The notes under the pieces are model-generated. The model was not told the DNA's origin and searched no databases. It saw only the letters and a list, made by a program, of their open reading frames with translations. Positions 1 to 8,442 of a stretch of 20,173 bases of DNA are shown piece after piece (position 1 is the first letter of the stretch; each line of letters starts with the position of its first letter). The DNA comes from JBKBXU01 sp046313675 (GTDB lineage: Bacteria > Bacteroidota > Bacteroidia > Cytophagales > Cytophagaceae): the NCBI GenBank assembly GCA_046313675.1, contig JBKBXU010000037.1:1-20173 (forward strand), written 5' to 3'. Made by a program: the position numbers and the translations under genes.

Positions 1-782
1 CCATCGTCACTTACAGGCAGGACAAGGATGATTCCTTTCCCGTGGTTCATCGCAATTTTTATGGATTGGGTCAGCCTAAACCGGTCTTCTTCTTTTATGA
101 CCATACGGTCAATGATGATTTCTATGTCGTGTGTTTTATACCTATCCAACTGAAGGCCGGGGGTGAGCTCCGTCATTTCTCCATTAATACGGGCTTTGGA
201 GAAACCCATTTTTCGGATCTGTAAGAACAGTTCTTTATAATGCCCCTTTCTTCCTTTGACTACAGGAGCCAGCAATATGGCTTTTTTGCCGCTTAAGTTT
301 GATATGATAAAATTGATGATCTGATCTTCGGATTGCTTGATCATCTTTTTTCCTGTTACATAGGAGTAAGCTTCTCCTGCACGCGCAAATAAAAGCCGCA
401 AAAAGTCGTAGATTTCTGTAACGGTTCCTACGGTTGAGCGGGGGTTTTTTGAAGTTGTTTTTTGCTCTATGGAAATCACAGGGCTTAATCCGTTGATCTT
501 GTCTACATCCGGTCGTTCCATATTTCCTATAAACGAACGGGCGTAGGTGGAAAAGCTTTCCATATAACGTCGCTGCCCTTCGGCATACAGAGTATCAAAA
601 GCCAGCGATGATTTTCCGCTCCCGCTTATGCCGGTAATAACCACCATTTTGTTGCGGGGTATGTTAATGTCTACATTCTTAAGATTATGCTCTCTGGCGC
701 CAAAAATTTCTATGAATTCATGGCCTGTACCATCGGCGGAAGTATGTTCGGGCGTGTTTTTCAAATTAAGTATCGATTCCAA
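1..782 (-). CDS. uvrA: UvrA, excinuclease ABC subunit A (N-terminal part, cut by window edge)
   Basis: DNA-damage recognition ATPase of UvrABC nucleotide excision repair. Reading the minus strand, 260 codons are present. They include the family hallmark GAREHNLKN, the Walker A loop ITGISGSGKSSLAFDTLYAE, then GQRRYMESFSTYARSF, ERPDVDKINGLSPVISIEQK and NPRSTVGTVTEIYDFLRLLFAR, which is the UvrA ABC domain I and the start of its insertion. The C-terminal ~700 residues lie beyond the left edge. The start is uncertain: no in-frame ATG occurs between the upstream in-frame stop (near 841) and the Walker A region, where the first ATG falls inside the conserved domain. The TTG at 782-780 is chosen; a second TTG at 764-762 is possible. 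The gene is last of a probable operon, 62 bases after the transglycosylase stop. The identification is certain; the start is not. Confidence 0.95.
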   Translation of the reverse strand, partial: MESILNLKNTPEHTSADGTGHEFIEIFGAREHNLKNVDINIPRNKMVVITGISGSGKSSLAFDTLYAEGQRRYMESFSTYARSFIGNMERPDVDKINGLSPVISIEQKTTSKNPRSTVGTVTEIYDFLRLLFARAGEAYSYVTGKKMIKQSEDQIINFIISNLSGKKAILLAPVVKGRKGHYKELFLQIRKMGFSKARINGEMTELTPGLQLDRYKTHDIEIIIDRMVIKEEDRFRLTQSIKIAMNHGKGIILVLPVSDD

Positions 783-844
783 AAATAAAACAACAAAAAG
801 GGAGAAAGGTTCTCTAAGGGCAAATATCCTTAAAAAAAATCAAA

Positions 845-1813
845 TCAGGCAGCGATGTCTGATGAATCTTTTTGTTCCGCCAGATTTTCTTCCGGCGCTG
901 TACCGAACAGGTAGGTGCTGGTGAGTGGTATAAGCATAGTATAGCTCTTTCCAGGGGTTTTTATTGTAAGACTGTTTTTCAGAATCCATGGATTATAATC
1001 TTTTAGCAGCTCGTAACTTATGTTATGCTGGCGGGAAAACTCTTCCAGGTCAGGGATGGATTCTTTCACTTCTAGTAATTTATATGATGGCCCTCTGTAG
1101 GCAAATTGCTTCATTTTGTACTTAGCAGGATTTTGTACAAGATCCTTTATTGCCAGAACCCGGTAAAGGTAACGTGATGTTTCCTCGTTTAGGTTAAGAT
1201 CGTAAAATTGAGAAACATTTTGCGAGTTGTAAGCTCTTTTTAAACCGTAAATGCCACGGTTATAGGCGGCTGCCGCAGAAGTCCAGTTGCCAAATTCCCT
1301 GTAAGCTTCTTTGAAATAGCGACATGCTGCACGTGTGGCTCTAATAGGATGGTAGCGTTCATCGACCTCATCACTTACTTCCAGTCCCAGGTGCAGGGCA
1401 GTGCCATCTGTAATTTGCCAGAAACCCGCAGCACCTCGGGGAGATACAACATTATTAAGGTTGCTTTCTGCCATGGCCAGATACTGAAAATCTTCGGGTA
1501 TTTTATTGGCGACCAAAATTTTGCGTATTTCAGGAAGCCAAATTCTGGCATTTTTCAGTAAAAGGCGGGTACTGGAGTTGTTGGATGTATTGACCTTAAG
1601 TTCCCGCTCAAATTTTAAATAAGCCTCCGGAGTTTTAAAATGTACAGTTTCCCCGGCAAAAGTAATATCGTCCGGAATTTTACGGATCAAGACCTGATGC
1701 CTGTTTTGATGCTCTGCTTTAAAAACAAAGTTAGGCATCGGTGCATTGTCTGAAGATTTCCCGGTAAGGAGAAACACAATTAACAACAACAATATGCTTA
1801 TCCTTTTCCTCAA
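845..1813 (-). CDS. MltD-like lytic murein transglycosylase (GH23, SLT domain)
   Basis: Predicted periplasmic peptidoglycan lytic transglycosylase, which cleaves the MurNAc-GlcNAc bond with formation of a 1,6-anhydro end. The 322-residue product has an N-terminal hydrophobic signal segment (about 4-17) with no lipobox cysteine nearby. The SLT fold (about 95-215) has the catalytic Glu at position 116 in AMAESNL, then SPRGAAGFWQI (124-134) and AAAYNRG (181-187), the classical three SLT motifs. The C-terminal third (about 245-295) resembles a degenerate LysM module (SIPDLEEFSRQHNISYELLKDYN) and probably binds glycan. It is shorter than E. coli MltD and carries at most one such module. It starts 3 bases after the LOG gene stops, so the two are almost certainly co-transcribed, with uvrA following. 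The function is inferred from motifs. Confidence 0.9.
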   Translation of the reverse strand: MRKRISILLLLIVFLLTGKSSDNAPMPNFVFKAEHQNRHQVLIRKIPDDITFAGETVHFKTPEAYLKFERELKVNTSNNSSTRLLLKNARIWLPEIRKILVANKIPEDFQYLAMAESNLNNVVSPRGAAGFWQITDGTALHLGLEVSDEVDERYHPIRATRAACRYFKEAYREFGNWTSAAAAYNRGIYGLKRAYNSQNVSQFYDLNLNEETSRYLYRVLAIKDLVQNPAKYKMKQFAYRGPSYKLLEVKESIPDLEEFSRQHNISYELLKDYNPWILKNSLTIKTPGKSYTMLIPLTSTYLFGTAPEENLAEQKDSSDIAA

Positions 1814-1816
1814 ATA

Positions 1817-2650
1817 TTAGAAGTTTGGTTGCAACAAGTACTTGGAATAGAAATCATCTATTACCCTTACGGCCTCTGTTGGCGTATCAACAAGGTTTAT
1901 AAGGTCCATGTCTTCTGCGCAAACATTAGCCTCTTTCGTTAATAGTACATCTTTGATCCAGTCAATAAGGCCTCCCCAGTAATCTCTCCCCACCAAAATA
2001 ATCGGGAATCTTCCGATTTTTTTAGTTTGAATCAGGGTTATTGCTTCAAAGAGCTCATCAAGCGTACCAAACCCGCCGGGCATTACAATAAAACCCTGGC
2101 TATATTTTATAAACATAACTTTGCGAACAAAGAAATGCTCAAAATTTAATATTTTATCTCTATCAATGTAAACATTGTTAAATTGTTCAAAAGGCAACTG
2201 AATATTTAATCCCACCGATTTTCCGCCTTCCATATGAGCACCTTTATTACCGGCTTCCATGATACCCGGCCCACCTCCTGTGATTACACCGTAACCATGT
2301 CTTACAAGTTTTGCTGCTATCTCAACAGTCATTTGGTAGTAAGGGTTGTCAGGCTTTGTTCTGGCAGATCCAAAAATAGAAACGCAAGGACCGATTTTGG
2401 CTAATTTTTCAAAACCTTCGACAAATTCTGCCATTACTTTAAAAATTGCCCAGGAGTCGGAACTTTTGATCTCATTCCAGTCACGGTCTTTAAACGCTCG
2501 TCTGATCTGGTACTCTTCTTCTTCAACATTTCCCAGATTATCAATCACTTTTACTTTTTTATCGCTGCTAAGGTTATCAAGATTGTCTTTTGCTTTTTTT
2601 TGGTTATTATCTTCCACGTGCTTTCCGTTTCCGTTTGTTATATCATTCAT
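1817..2650 (-). CDS. LOG-family (TIGR00730) Rossmann-fold nucleotide phosphoribohydrolase
   Basis: Member of the LOG ('lonely guy') family. Characterised members hydrolyse nucleoside 5'-monophosphates, including cytokinin ribotides, to base plus ribose 5-phosphate; bacterial relatives such as PpnN degrade purine and pyrimidine nucleotides. The family motifs are present: VSIFGSAR (90-97), GGGPGIMEAGNKGA (125-138) and PGGFGTLDELFE (191-202), the last carrying the catalytic glutamate region; FFVRK (173-177) supplies the conserved arginine. The 277-residue protein has a hydrophilic N-terminal extension: residues 1-45 are rich in Asp, Asn, Lys and Glu and look disordered, and the core begins near residue 65. 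It is the first gene of the probable minus-strand operon with the transglycosylase and uvrA. The natural substrate cannot be told from sequence. Confidence 0.88.
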   Translation of the reverse strand: MNDITNGNGKHVEDNNQKKAKDNLDNLSSDKKVKVIDNLGNVEEEEYQIRRAFKDRDWNEIKSSDSWAIFKVMAEFVEGFEKLAKIGPCVSIFGSARTKPDNPYYQMTVEIAAKLVRHGYGVITGGGPGIMEAGNKGAHMEGGKSVGLNIQLPFEQFNNVYIDRDKILNFEHFFVRKVMFIKYSQGFIVMPGGFGTLDELFEAITLIQTKKIGRFPIILVGRDYWGGLIDWIKDVLLTKEANVCAEDMDLINLVDTPTEAVRVIDDFYSKYLLQPNF

Positions 2651-2766
2651 TAGGTAAAATTTATGTGAAATTAGTCTTTTATTCCTTAAGTAAGTTATAC
2701 TTTTTAACGAAAAAATTAATTCCTGTGTTGTGTCCGGATGTTAATTGGAAATTAAAGTAACAATAA

Positions 2767-3693
2767 TCATGCGGTGATTTTATTGTTTAATATATTTTTC
2801 AGGGCAGTGTCAAGTTCGGGGTATTGAAATGAAAAACCTGAATCCTGAAGTTTTTTGCAAGATACCTTTTGTCCTCCCAATAACACTTCAGCCCGTTCTG
2901 TTCCCATCATTAATTTAAGTATAAATGCTGGCACATTTGGCATTATTGTTGGCTTATGCAAAATGTGTGCAGTTTTTTTGGTCAATTCTTTATTTGTCAC
3001 AATGTCAGGCGCTACGGCATTGTAAACCCCTTTCATTTGATCATCTTCAATTGCTTTTATGTATACGTTGCATAAGTCGTCTATATGAATCCATGGAAAA
3101 TACTGTTTCCCGGATCCAAGAGGAGCTCCAATGCCGGCATTTATTGGCCCCATCAACTTTTCCAGGGGCCCACCTTCTTCGGAAAGCGCAATAGATGTTC
3201 GGATTTTTACTGTTCGGATTTTAATTTTTTCGAACTGATCTGCCGCTTTTTCCCATTGCTTAACAACGTCTGCCAGGAAGTCAGTTCCTCCCTGAGTGTT
3301 TTCATCTACCAGTTTTTCTCCGGTATTCAGTCCGTAATATCCAACTCCAGAGGCCGATATATACGCTTTGACGGGTTGTTCCAAAATTTTTGTTTTTCCC
3401 AACAGGACATTTGCCGATCGTATCCTGCTTTCCACTATGGATTTTTTATAGTCGCCGGTCCATTTCTTACCAAAAACATTTGTGCCTGCAAGATTTATTA
3501 TGTAGTCAGCTTGAAGGATGGCCTCATCATCAATAAGGTTTTTTTCAGGATCCCAGAAAAACGTCTTTACCATGGTTGGTTTATCAGGGTTTCTGCTTAA
3601 CCAAAAAACCGTATATCCTCTATTCTGGAGATGTTTTGTGAGCCTGGAACCTATTAATCCTGCCCCACCGGCAATAAGTATTCTATTTTCCAT
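2767..3693 (-). CDS. TIGR01777 family NAD(P)-binding epimerase-like protein (YfcH type)
   Basis: Extended short-chain dehydrogenase of the YfcH/TIGR01777 group, cytosolic, substrate unknown. The start chosen at 3693 gives 308 residues and places ILIAGGAGLIGSRL (the GxxGxxG dinucleotide-binding loop, 9-15) immediately after the initiator, as usual in this family. An ATG at 3711 would add only MQAQFK and cannot be excluded. Other family marks are DYIINLAGTNVFGKKW, the YISASGVGYYG segment, the FPWIHIDDLC segment and a C-terminal DUF1731-like tail (RAEVLLGGQKVSCKKLQDSG). It is separated from the LOG gene by 115 bases and diverges from the coiled-coil gene at 3825, so it is probably its own transcription unit. 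The family assignment is firm; the reaction has not been established for the family generally. Confidence 0.88.
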   Translation of the reverse strand: MENRILIAGGAGLIGSRLTKHLQNRGYTVFWLSRNPDKPTMVKTFFWDPEKNLIDDEAILQADYIINLAGTNVFGKKWTGDYKKSIVESRIRSANVLLGKTKILEQPVKAYISASGVGYYGLNTGEKLVDENTQGGTDFLADVVKQWEKAADQFEKIKIRTVKIRTSIALSEEGGPLEKLMGPINAGIGAPLGSGKQYFPWIHIDDLCNVYIKAIEDDQMKGVYNAVAPDIVTNKELTKKTAHILHKPTIMPNVPAFILKLMMGTERAEVLLGGQKVSCKKLQDSGFSFQYPELDTALKNILNNKITA

Positions 3694-3824
3694 TTTAAAT
3701 TGGGCTTGCATGTTGTGAAAATATGTTTTAATTTATGATTTTTAACAGGTTAGACTGTTTATTAAAAAAAATTAATCTAAAAAGTTATTTTATCGTATAT
3801 TACCAAGTATAACTAATAACAATT

Positions 3825-4526
3825 ATGAAAAAAATACTGTTTGCTTTTGCTATTCTTTTGTTTTCATTTACAAGTAATGCCCAGAAAATCAACATTACAG
3901 AAAGTACTGAAGAAGTAGATAAAATTCAGCGTACCGGATTGGGAGCTATTGTTGACCTGGATAAAAAGGCACTGACCAAGAGCTGGGAAAAGTTTTTGAA
4001 AAACTATGGTAAACTTGAATCCTCAAAAGGAATATATACCATTCAACTGGCAAAGATTCCTACAATTTCGTCCCAGCCGTGTAAAATTATTGCAGAGATT
4101 AAAAGTACTAAGAAAGGAATGTTGGTTTGGTGGGCTATTGATACTGGAACACATTTCGTAACCACTTCTACAGATAAAAGTGCCTACAAGGCAGCAGAGA
4201 AACTTCTATACGATTTTATTTACAATGCCTACGTTGAAGATGTGAATGAGCAGGTAAAAGATGCAGAGAAGGCGCATGCCAACTCGGTAAAATCGTATGA
4301 AAAAGAAGTAAAGAATGGAGAGAAATTGGTGAGCGATGTAGAAAAAAACCGGAAGGAAAAAGCCAAGCTTGAAAAAGCACTTGAAGACAATGCCAAAGAG
4401 CACGATCAACTGTTGAAGGATATTGAAGGCAATAAAAAAGATCAAAAAACGGCTTCAGAAGAAGCTGAAAAGATGAAAAAGGCTGTTGATGTAGTTAAGG
4501 CAAAGCTTAATGCTATTGGGAAATAA
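3825..4526 (+). CDS. Secreted coiled-coil protein of unknown function
   Basis: I do not recognise the family. The 233-residue product begins with a clear Sec signal peptide (MKKILFAFAILLFSFTSNAQ, cleavage predicted around residue 20). A small globular region follows (about 25-135) with a WWAIDTGTHFVTTSTD segment that suggests a beta-strand-rich domain. From about 140 to 228 the chain is almost entirely Lys, Glu, Asp and Ala with heptad-like spacing, consistent with a long coiled coil. It has a single cysteine (residue 86) and no lipobox, so it is expected to be a soluble periplasmic protein or a peripherally bound one. It stands alone, diverges from the epimerase-like gene and ends at a hairpin terminator shared with the convergent acyltransferase. 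Confidence 0.8.
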   Translation: MKKILFAFAILLFSFTSNAQKINITESTEEVDKIQRTGLGAIVDLDKKALTKSWEKFLKNYGKLESSKGIYTIQLAKIPTISSQPCKIIAEIKSTKKGMLVWWAIDTGTHFVTTSTDKSAYKAAEKLLYDFIYNAYVEDVNEQVKDAEKAHANSVKSYEKEVKNGEKLVSDVEKNRKEKAKLEKALEDNAKEHDQLLKDIEGNKKDQKTASEEAEKMKKAVDVVKAKLNAIGK

Positions 4527-4551
4527 TATTTATTTATACTCTTAAGGAGGT

Positions 4552-4590
4552 AAAGAGCGGTGGCCATTTCAACGGTCACCGCTCTTTATA
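4552..4590. terminator. Bidirectional intrinsic terminator between convergent genes
   Basis: AAAGAGCGGTG (4552-4562) pairs perfectly with CACCGCTCTTT (4577-4587). A G-T wobble and two further G-C pairs extend the stem to 14 bp around an 8-base loop. The outer A/T pairs give a U-run on either strand's transcript (CTCTTTATATTATT on plus). It lies between the stops of the coiled-coil gene (4526) and the acyltransferase (4597), so it can serve both. Confidence 0.85.
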
Positions 4591-4596
4591 TTATTA

Positions 4597-5463
4597 TCAC
4601 GGTCTTTTGTGCTTCCAACGCCTATGCGACCATAGCCAAAGTTCGGGTTCTTTCAGTATATCTTCTTCAAGCCGCCGGGTATATAATTCACAAATTTCCT
4701 CTTCTGTAAGGGTTGATGGGTCCTCCACGATCAGCTCAAGTTCCATTTCATAAATACCTCGCCCTTTTCTTCTTGTTACCACGTACAAGACGGGATAGCC
4801 CATTTTCTTTGCTATTCTTGCAGCGCCTTTAAAAACGGCTGTATCCTGATTCAGAAACCTGGTCCAATAAGCACCTTCTGCAGATGGCGTTTGATCTGCA
4901 ATAAAATAAGTGGCATTCAGATGGTCATTGTTACTGACTACCGCCCGGTAGGTCTCCCTCATGGAAATGAGTTTCATGCCAAATCGTGTTCTCATTTTCT
5001 TCATTAAGGAATTGAAGGGCTTATTAGATAAAGGTTTATAAATTGCATATACCTGGTGTGTTACCTTAGCACCAAGACAGAGGTCGCCCCATTCCCAATT
5101 GGCGTAATGTCCCGTAACGGCGATGATGTTTTTATTTTCTTGTGCTAATCGTTGAGTAAGATCCGCATTCTTAAGGCTGCATCGCCTGTAGCCCTCTTTT
5201 TTACTTAAAGTCAATTTCTTTAGAATTTCAACCATAAGGTCGCAGAGGTAGCGAAAAAATTTCTTTTCAATTTGTCGACGCTCCCTGGGGGTTTTCTCCG
5301 GGAAGGCATTGGCCAGGTTTTCCTGTACTACCGTTCTTCTGTATTTAAATACATAGAAAACCAGAACAAACAAAAAATCAGAAATCAGATATAATACCCT
5401 TAGGGGGAGTAGCGATAGAGCGTATATCTTAATGAACAATATAATGGAAAGTACCTTTTTCAT
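4597..5463 (-). CDS. LpxL/HtrB-like lipid A (lauroyl) acyltransferase
   Basis: Inner-membrane acyltransferase of the LpxL/HtrB/MsbB family, which transfers an acyl chain from acyl-ACP to a lipid A precursor during lipopolysaccharide assembly. The 288-residue length is typical. An N-terminal membrane anchor (about 4-40) is followed by the catalytic HX4(D/E) motif at HYANWE (His119, Glu124), then YKPLSNKPFNSLM (142-154), matching the family substrate-binding block, and an ADQTPS segment further on. The gene is monocistronic: it diverges from the glycoside hydrolase and converges on the coiled-coil gene. Bacteroidota acyltransferases of this family can act on lipids other than lipid A, such as aminolipids, so the acceptor is not proven by sequence. 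Confidence 0.88.
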   Translation of the reverse strand: MKKVLSIILFIKIYALSLLPLRVLYLISDFLFVLVFYVFKYRRTVVQENLANAFPEKTPRERRQIEKKFFRYLCDLMVEILKKLTLSKKEGYRRCSLKNADLTQRLAQENKNIIAVTGHYANWEWGDLCLGAKVTHQVYAIYKPLSNKPFNSLMKKMRTRFGMKLISMRETYRAVVSNNDHLNATYFIADQTPSAEGAYWTRFLNQDTAVFKGAARIAKKMGYPVLYVVTRRKGRGIYEMELELIVEDPSTLTEEEICELYTRRLEEDILKEPELWLWSHRRWKHKRP

Positions 5464-5470
5464 GTGTATC

Positions 5471-5502
5471 CAAAACTAATATAAAATGATGAATATTGGC
5501 AA
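5471..5502 (-). promoter_or_regulatory. Possible Bacteroidota-type promoter of the acyltransferase
   Basis: On the minus strand TTG (5502-5500), a 21-base spacer and TAGTTTTG (5478-5471) fit the bacteroidetal consensus TTG-N(17-23)-TAnnTTTG. The predicted transcription start falls only a few bases before the ATG at 5463, giving a nearly leaderless mRNA, so confidence is low. Confidence 0.35.
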
Positions 5503-5702
5503 GTAAACGACTATTTCTTGCAATTCCATAAGCAGGAAATACGTGAGCGTATGTTCGTGGTAAAATCATTCCCGAGGAAACTGGCACGTAAAGGTTGGAA
5601 TTCTGAGGGCAAAGATGTTTACGCTTTGAAAAGGCTGGATTTTTTGTTACTTTCATGGATATTGATTGTATTTCTTCGAGAAACTTTATCAAATTTAATT
5701 TC

Positions 5703-8393
5703 ATGAAATATTTTTACCCGGTTTTTGCCCTTTTCTTCGTTACCGTTAATGGTTTTTGCCTTAGCATTTCAGACCCTCAATTTGATGCGGAAAATTATCC
5801 TTTATTCGGAAAGGCGGAGGCGACCTTTACCCTTGATCAGGTATATTCTAACCCGTATGATCCGGATATTATTAAGGTAGATGCTATTATTACAGAACCT
5901 GGAGGAAATGTAATTGAAATGCCTTGCTTTTATTATATTCCTGCTACTTATATGCCCGCCGGCTGGGGTCATACAGCTGCATTGCAGACTGCACAGGCAA
6001 CCTGGATGTTGCGTTTTGCCCCACGTGTATCAGGAAGTCACTCCGTACAGATTAGGGCTATAGATGATGATGGAACATGGTATTCTGCGACAGTTTTAGT
6101 AAATGCAGAGGCTTCGGCAGAAAAAGGTTTTGTAAGAATTGATCCCTCAAATCAGCAGTTTATGCGTCACGATAACGGCGATCCTTACTATCCGATCGGT
6201 GTAAATCTGGGCTGGAATTCCGGACATACCCTGGCTGATTCCTATGAATATTATCTTTCCAATCTGGCACCAAATAATGCAAATTGGGGACGCTACTGGT
6301 TGACTGATTTTGCCCGTCAGGCACTTGAATGGTCATCGGGCCACTGGTCAAACTGGTATAATGGTTTGGGCCGGTATAGCCAGCAGGCTGCAGGAGTACT
6401 TGACGCAGTAATGGATCAATGCGCCGACAGGGGTATGTATATGCAATTGGTGTTTCAGCATCATGGGCAATTTTCAACAACGACAGATGCCCAGTGGGCC
6501 GACAATCCATATAATACAGCCAACGGGGGTTACCTTAACAATGCCGGGGAGTATTTTTCCAGTGCAGTAGCCAGAGAGCAAACGAAGAAACAATACCGGT
6601 ACATCATTGCACGATGGGCTTATTCAAGCAATATTCTTGCCTGGGAACTTTTTAATGAGGTGGAGTACACTAATGGAAGCAATGCAGATATCGCTGCCTG
6701 GCATGCAGAGCTCAGTCAGTTTGTTAAGGAAATTGACCCTTATGATCATATTATTACCACCAGTACCGGGAGGGACAATTCCACCCTTCCCTTGTTAGAC
6801 CAGGTCGCGGACCTGGATCAGCTTCAGTGGCATACCTATTCAGGCAACATTGATGCGGTACTTTATGGAGAAAGCCGAAACTTCTTAGATCAATTGTCAA
6901 AGCCAATACTTTGCGGAGAGTTTGGGACAGCAACAGTTTACAATAACCACCCCGATGATTGGGGCGACCATGTCCGGACGACTATGTGGACGGGAATGTT
7001 TTCTCATGCCCCCAACATGTTCTGGTATTGGAATCAATACATAGATGAAAAAAATCTTTACCACATTTTTCAACCCTTAGGAGCCTATTTAGATGGAGTT
7101 GATATTGTTTCAGAGACAGGGGGAGAGGGAAAGTTGTTGGGTTTTGATCATAATCCTGCATTGATAGGAACGGTAAGTATTGCACCGGGGACTACTGCCT
7201 GGGCGGCGGTTAATGATCCCGACCCTTTTATAACAACCATAGATGGTTCCGGTAATGCAGAGGGTTTACATAGCCTTTCTTCTTACATAAAAGGAGCCTG
7301 GGGGGGTGGCGTAAACAGGGATGTTCAATTTAATGTAAATTTTCAGGATCAGGGATCTGTAACAGTAAATTTTGGCGGAGCAGGAACACCTAATAATCTG
7401 CAGGTTTTTGTGGACGGTGTTATGCAAACTTCCTGGAATGTTCCTGCTGGTGGTGGGTCATTTACGCTTAATGATATTCCTGCCGGTTCACGAACCATAC
7501 GCTTTTATAATGCCGGTAGTGATTGGGTGAATGTATCCAATTTTAATTTTAATAATGTTTCCTTAAATGCATGTCGTGCTTATGGTTATACGGGAAGCAA
7601 TACTGCATACGGCTATGTAAAAGACCTGACTTATGGACAATGGGCAGACCCGGCTACTCTCACGGATATTTCCGGCGCAGCTTTAAAGATAGGCCCCCTG
7701 GATGAAGGCGTCTACCAGGTAGAGTTTTTTGATCCCAAAAGCGGTGCCACCGAGCTGGCTGGGCCATTTGCTACTGTAAATGACAGCATCGTGTTTACAA
7801 TTCCTGATTTTATAAAAGACATGGCGTTTAAGGTTTCCACAGACCCTATGCCTGTTGAGCTGGCCTCCTTTGATGCCACCCTTTCTCCGGAAGGCCAGGT
7901 TTTGCTGAGCTGGAGTACTGCCTCTGAAGTTAACAGCAAAGTCTTTGAAGTGCAAAGAAGTTCTGACGGGACTAATTTTGAGACAATAGGAAGTGTAACT
8001 TCTACAGGGAACTCATCCAGCTTGATGGCTTATAATTTTAACGATAACCAGCCTTTGGAAGGAATGAACTTTTACCGCCTACGGATGGTAGACCTGAATG
8101 ACTCGTACCAGTTTAGCCAGGTAGTTTCTGTAAATGTAATAGAGGATGAGCTGCTTTTCATTTTCCCTAACCCGGCCGGGGAAAATATAAATGTTAAATA
8201 CAAAGCAGAAGAAATCATTTCTATCTCAATATACAATATGATGGGCATGGAGGTCTTAAGAATAGAAAATAAAAACACACCTATTCATGACCTGCAAGAG
8301 TTAAATCTTTCCCACTTGGTTCCTTCCGTTTATATTATAAACATACATACCAAACAAGGTAAAACATGGAAAAAGACCTTTATAAAAGAATAA
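5703..8393 (+). CDS. T9SS-exported multidomain glycoside hydrolase (DUF5060-like plus clan-A catalytic domain)
   Basis: Secreted carbohydrate-active enzyme; numbering is from the ATG at 5703 (896 residues), because an upstream in-frame ATG at 5655 would bury the signal peptide. Order: signal peptide (1-20); DUF5060-like beta domain (about 25-135); (beta/alpha)8-type catalytic domain (about 145-470) with the acid/base pair Asn318-Glu319 in LAWELFNEVEY, HTY at 377-379 and the nucleophile Glu406 in LCGEFG, the GH5-like clan A arrangement; a jelly-roll, carbohydrate-binding-like region (about 515-620); an Ig-like domain (about 625-715) with PLDEGVYQVEFFDPKSG; a fibronectin-like module (about 716-810) typical of gliding bacteria; and a C-terminal T9SS sorting domain (about 818-896) with FIFPNPAGENINV and the ISIYNMMGMEVL strand. 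Probable role: extracellular polysaccharide degradation. The substrate cannot be assigned. No SusC/SusD pair or regulator lies alongside. Confidence 0.88.
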   Translation: MKYFYPVFALFFVTVNGFCLSISDPQFDAENYPLFGKAEATFTLDQVYSNPYDPDIIKVDAIITEPGGNVIEMPCFYYIPATYMPAGWGHTAALQTAQATWMLRFAPRVSGSHSVQIRAIDDDGTWYSATVLVNAEASAEKGFVRIDPSNQQFMRHDNGDPYYPIGVNLGWNSGHTLADSYEYYLSNLAPNNANWGRYWLTDFARQALEWSSGHWSNWYNGLGRYSQQAAGVLDAVMDQCADRGMYMQLVFQHHGQFSTTTDAQWADNPYNTANGGYLNNAGEYFSSAVAREQTKKQYRYIIARWAYSSNILAWELFNEVEYTNGSNADIAAWHAELSQFVKEIDPYDHIITTSTGRDNSTLPLLDQVADLDQLQWHTYSGNIDAVLYGESRNFLDQLSKPILCGEFGTATVYNNHPDDWGDHVRTTMWTGMFSHAPNMFWYWNQYIDEKNLYHIFQPLGAYLDGVDIVSETGGEGKLLGFDHNPALIGTVSIAPGTTAWAAVNDPDPFITTIDGSGNAEGLHSLSSYIKGAWGGGVNRDVQFNVNFQDQGSVTVNFGGAGTPNNLQVFVDGVMQTSWNVPAGGGSFTLNDIPAGSRTIRFYNAGSDWVNVSNFNFNNVSLNACRAYGYTGSNTAYGYVKDLTYGQWADPATLTDISGAALKIGPLDEGVYQVEFFDPKSGATELAGPFATVNDSIVFTIPDFIKDMAFKVSTDPMPVELASFDATLSPEGQVLLSWSTASEVNSKVFEVQRSSDGTNFETIGSVTSTGNSSSLMAYNFNDNQPLEGMNFYRLRMVDLNDSYQFSQVVSVNVIEDELLFIFPNPAGENINVKYKAEEIISISIYNMMGMEVLRIENKNTPIHDLQELNLSHLVPSVYIINIHTKQGKTWKKTFIKE

Positions 8394-8408
8394 CTCCTTG
8401 ATTATACC

Positions 8409-8442
8409 AATCCACAGAGAATTCCCTCTGTGGATTTTTTTC
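8409..8442 (+). terminator. Intrinsic terminator after the glycoside hydrolase
   Basis: AATCCACAGAG (8409-8419) pairs perfectly with CTCTGTGGATT (8426-8436) around a 6-base loop, followed by a run of T to 8441. It begins 16 bases after the hydrolase stop. Confidence 0.92.

Noticed and set aside
5655..5702. ATG at 5655 as the start of the glycoside hydrolase
   Set aside because: It would put 16 residues, including charged ones, before the signal peptide; the ATG at 5703 puts the signal peptide at the N terminus.
5429..5704. A 91-codon minus-strand frame overlapping the acyltransferase start
   Set aside because: It overlaps the acyltransferase start in another frame and shows no signal peptide or domain; it is most likely chance in an AT-rich divergent spacer.
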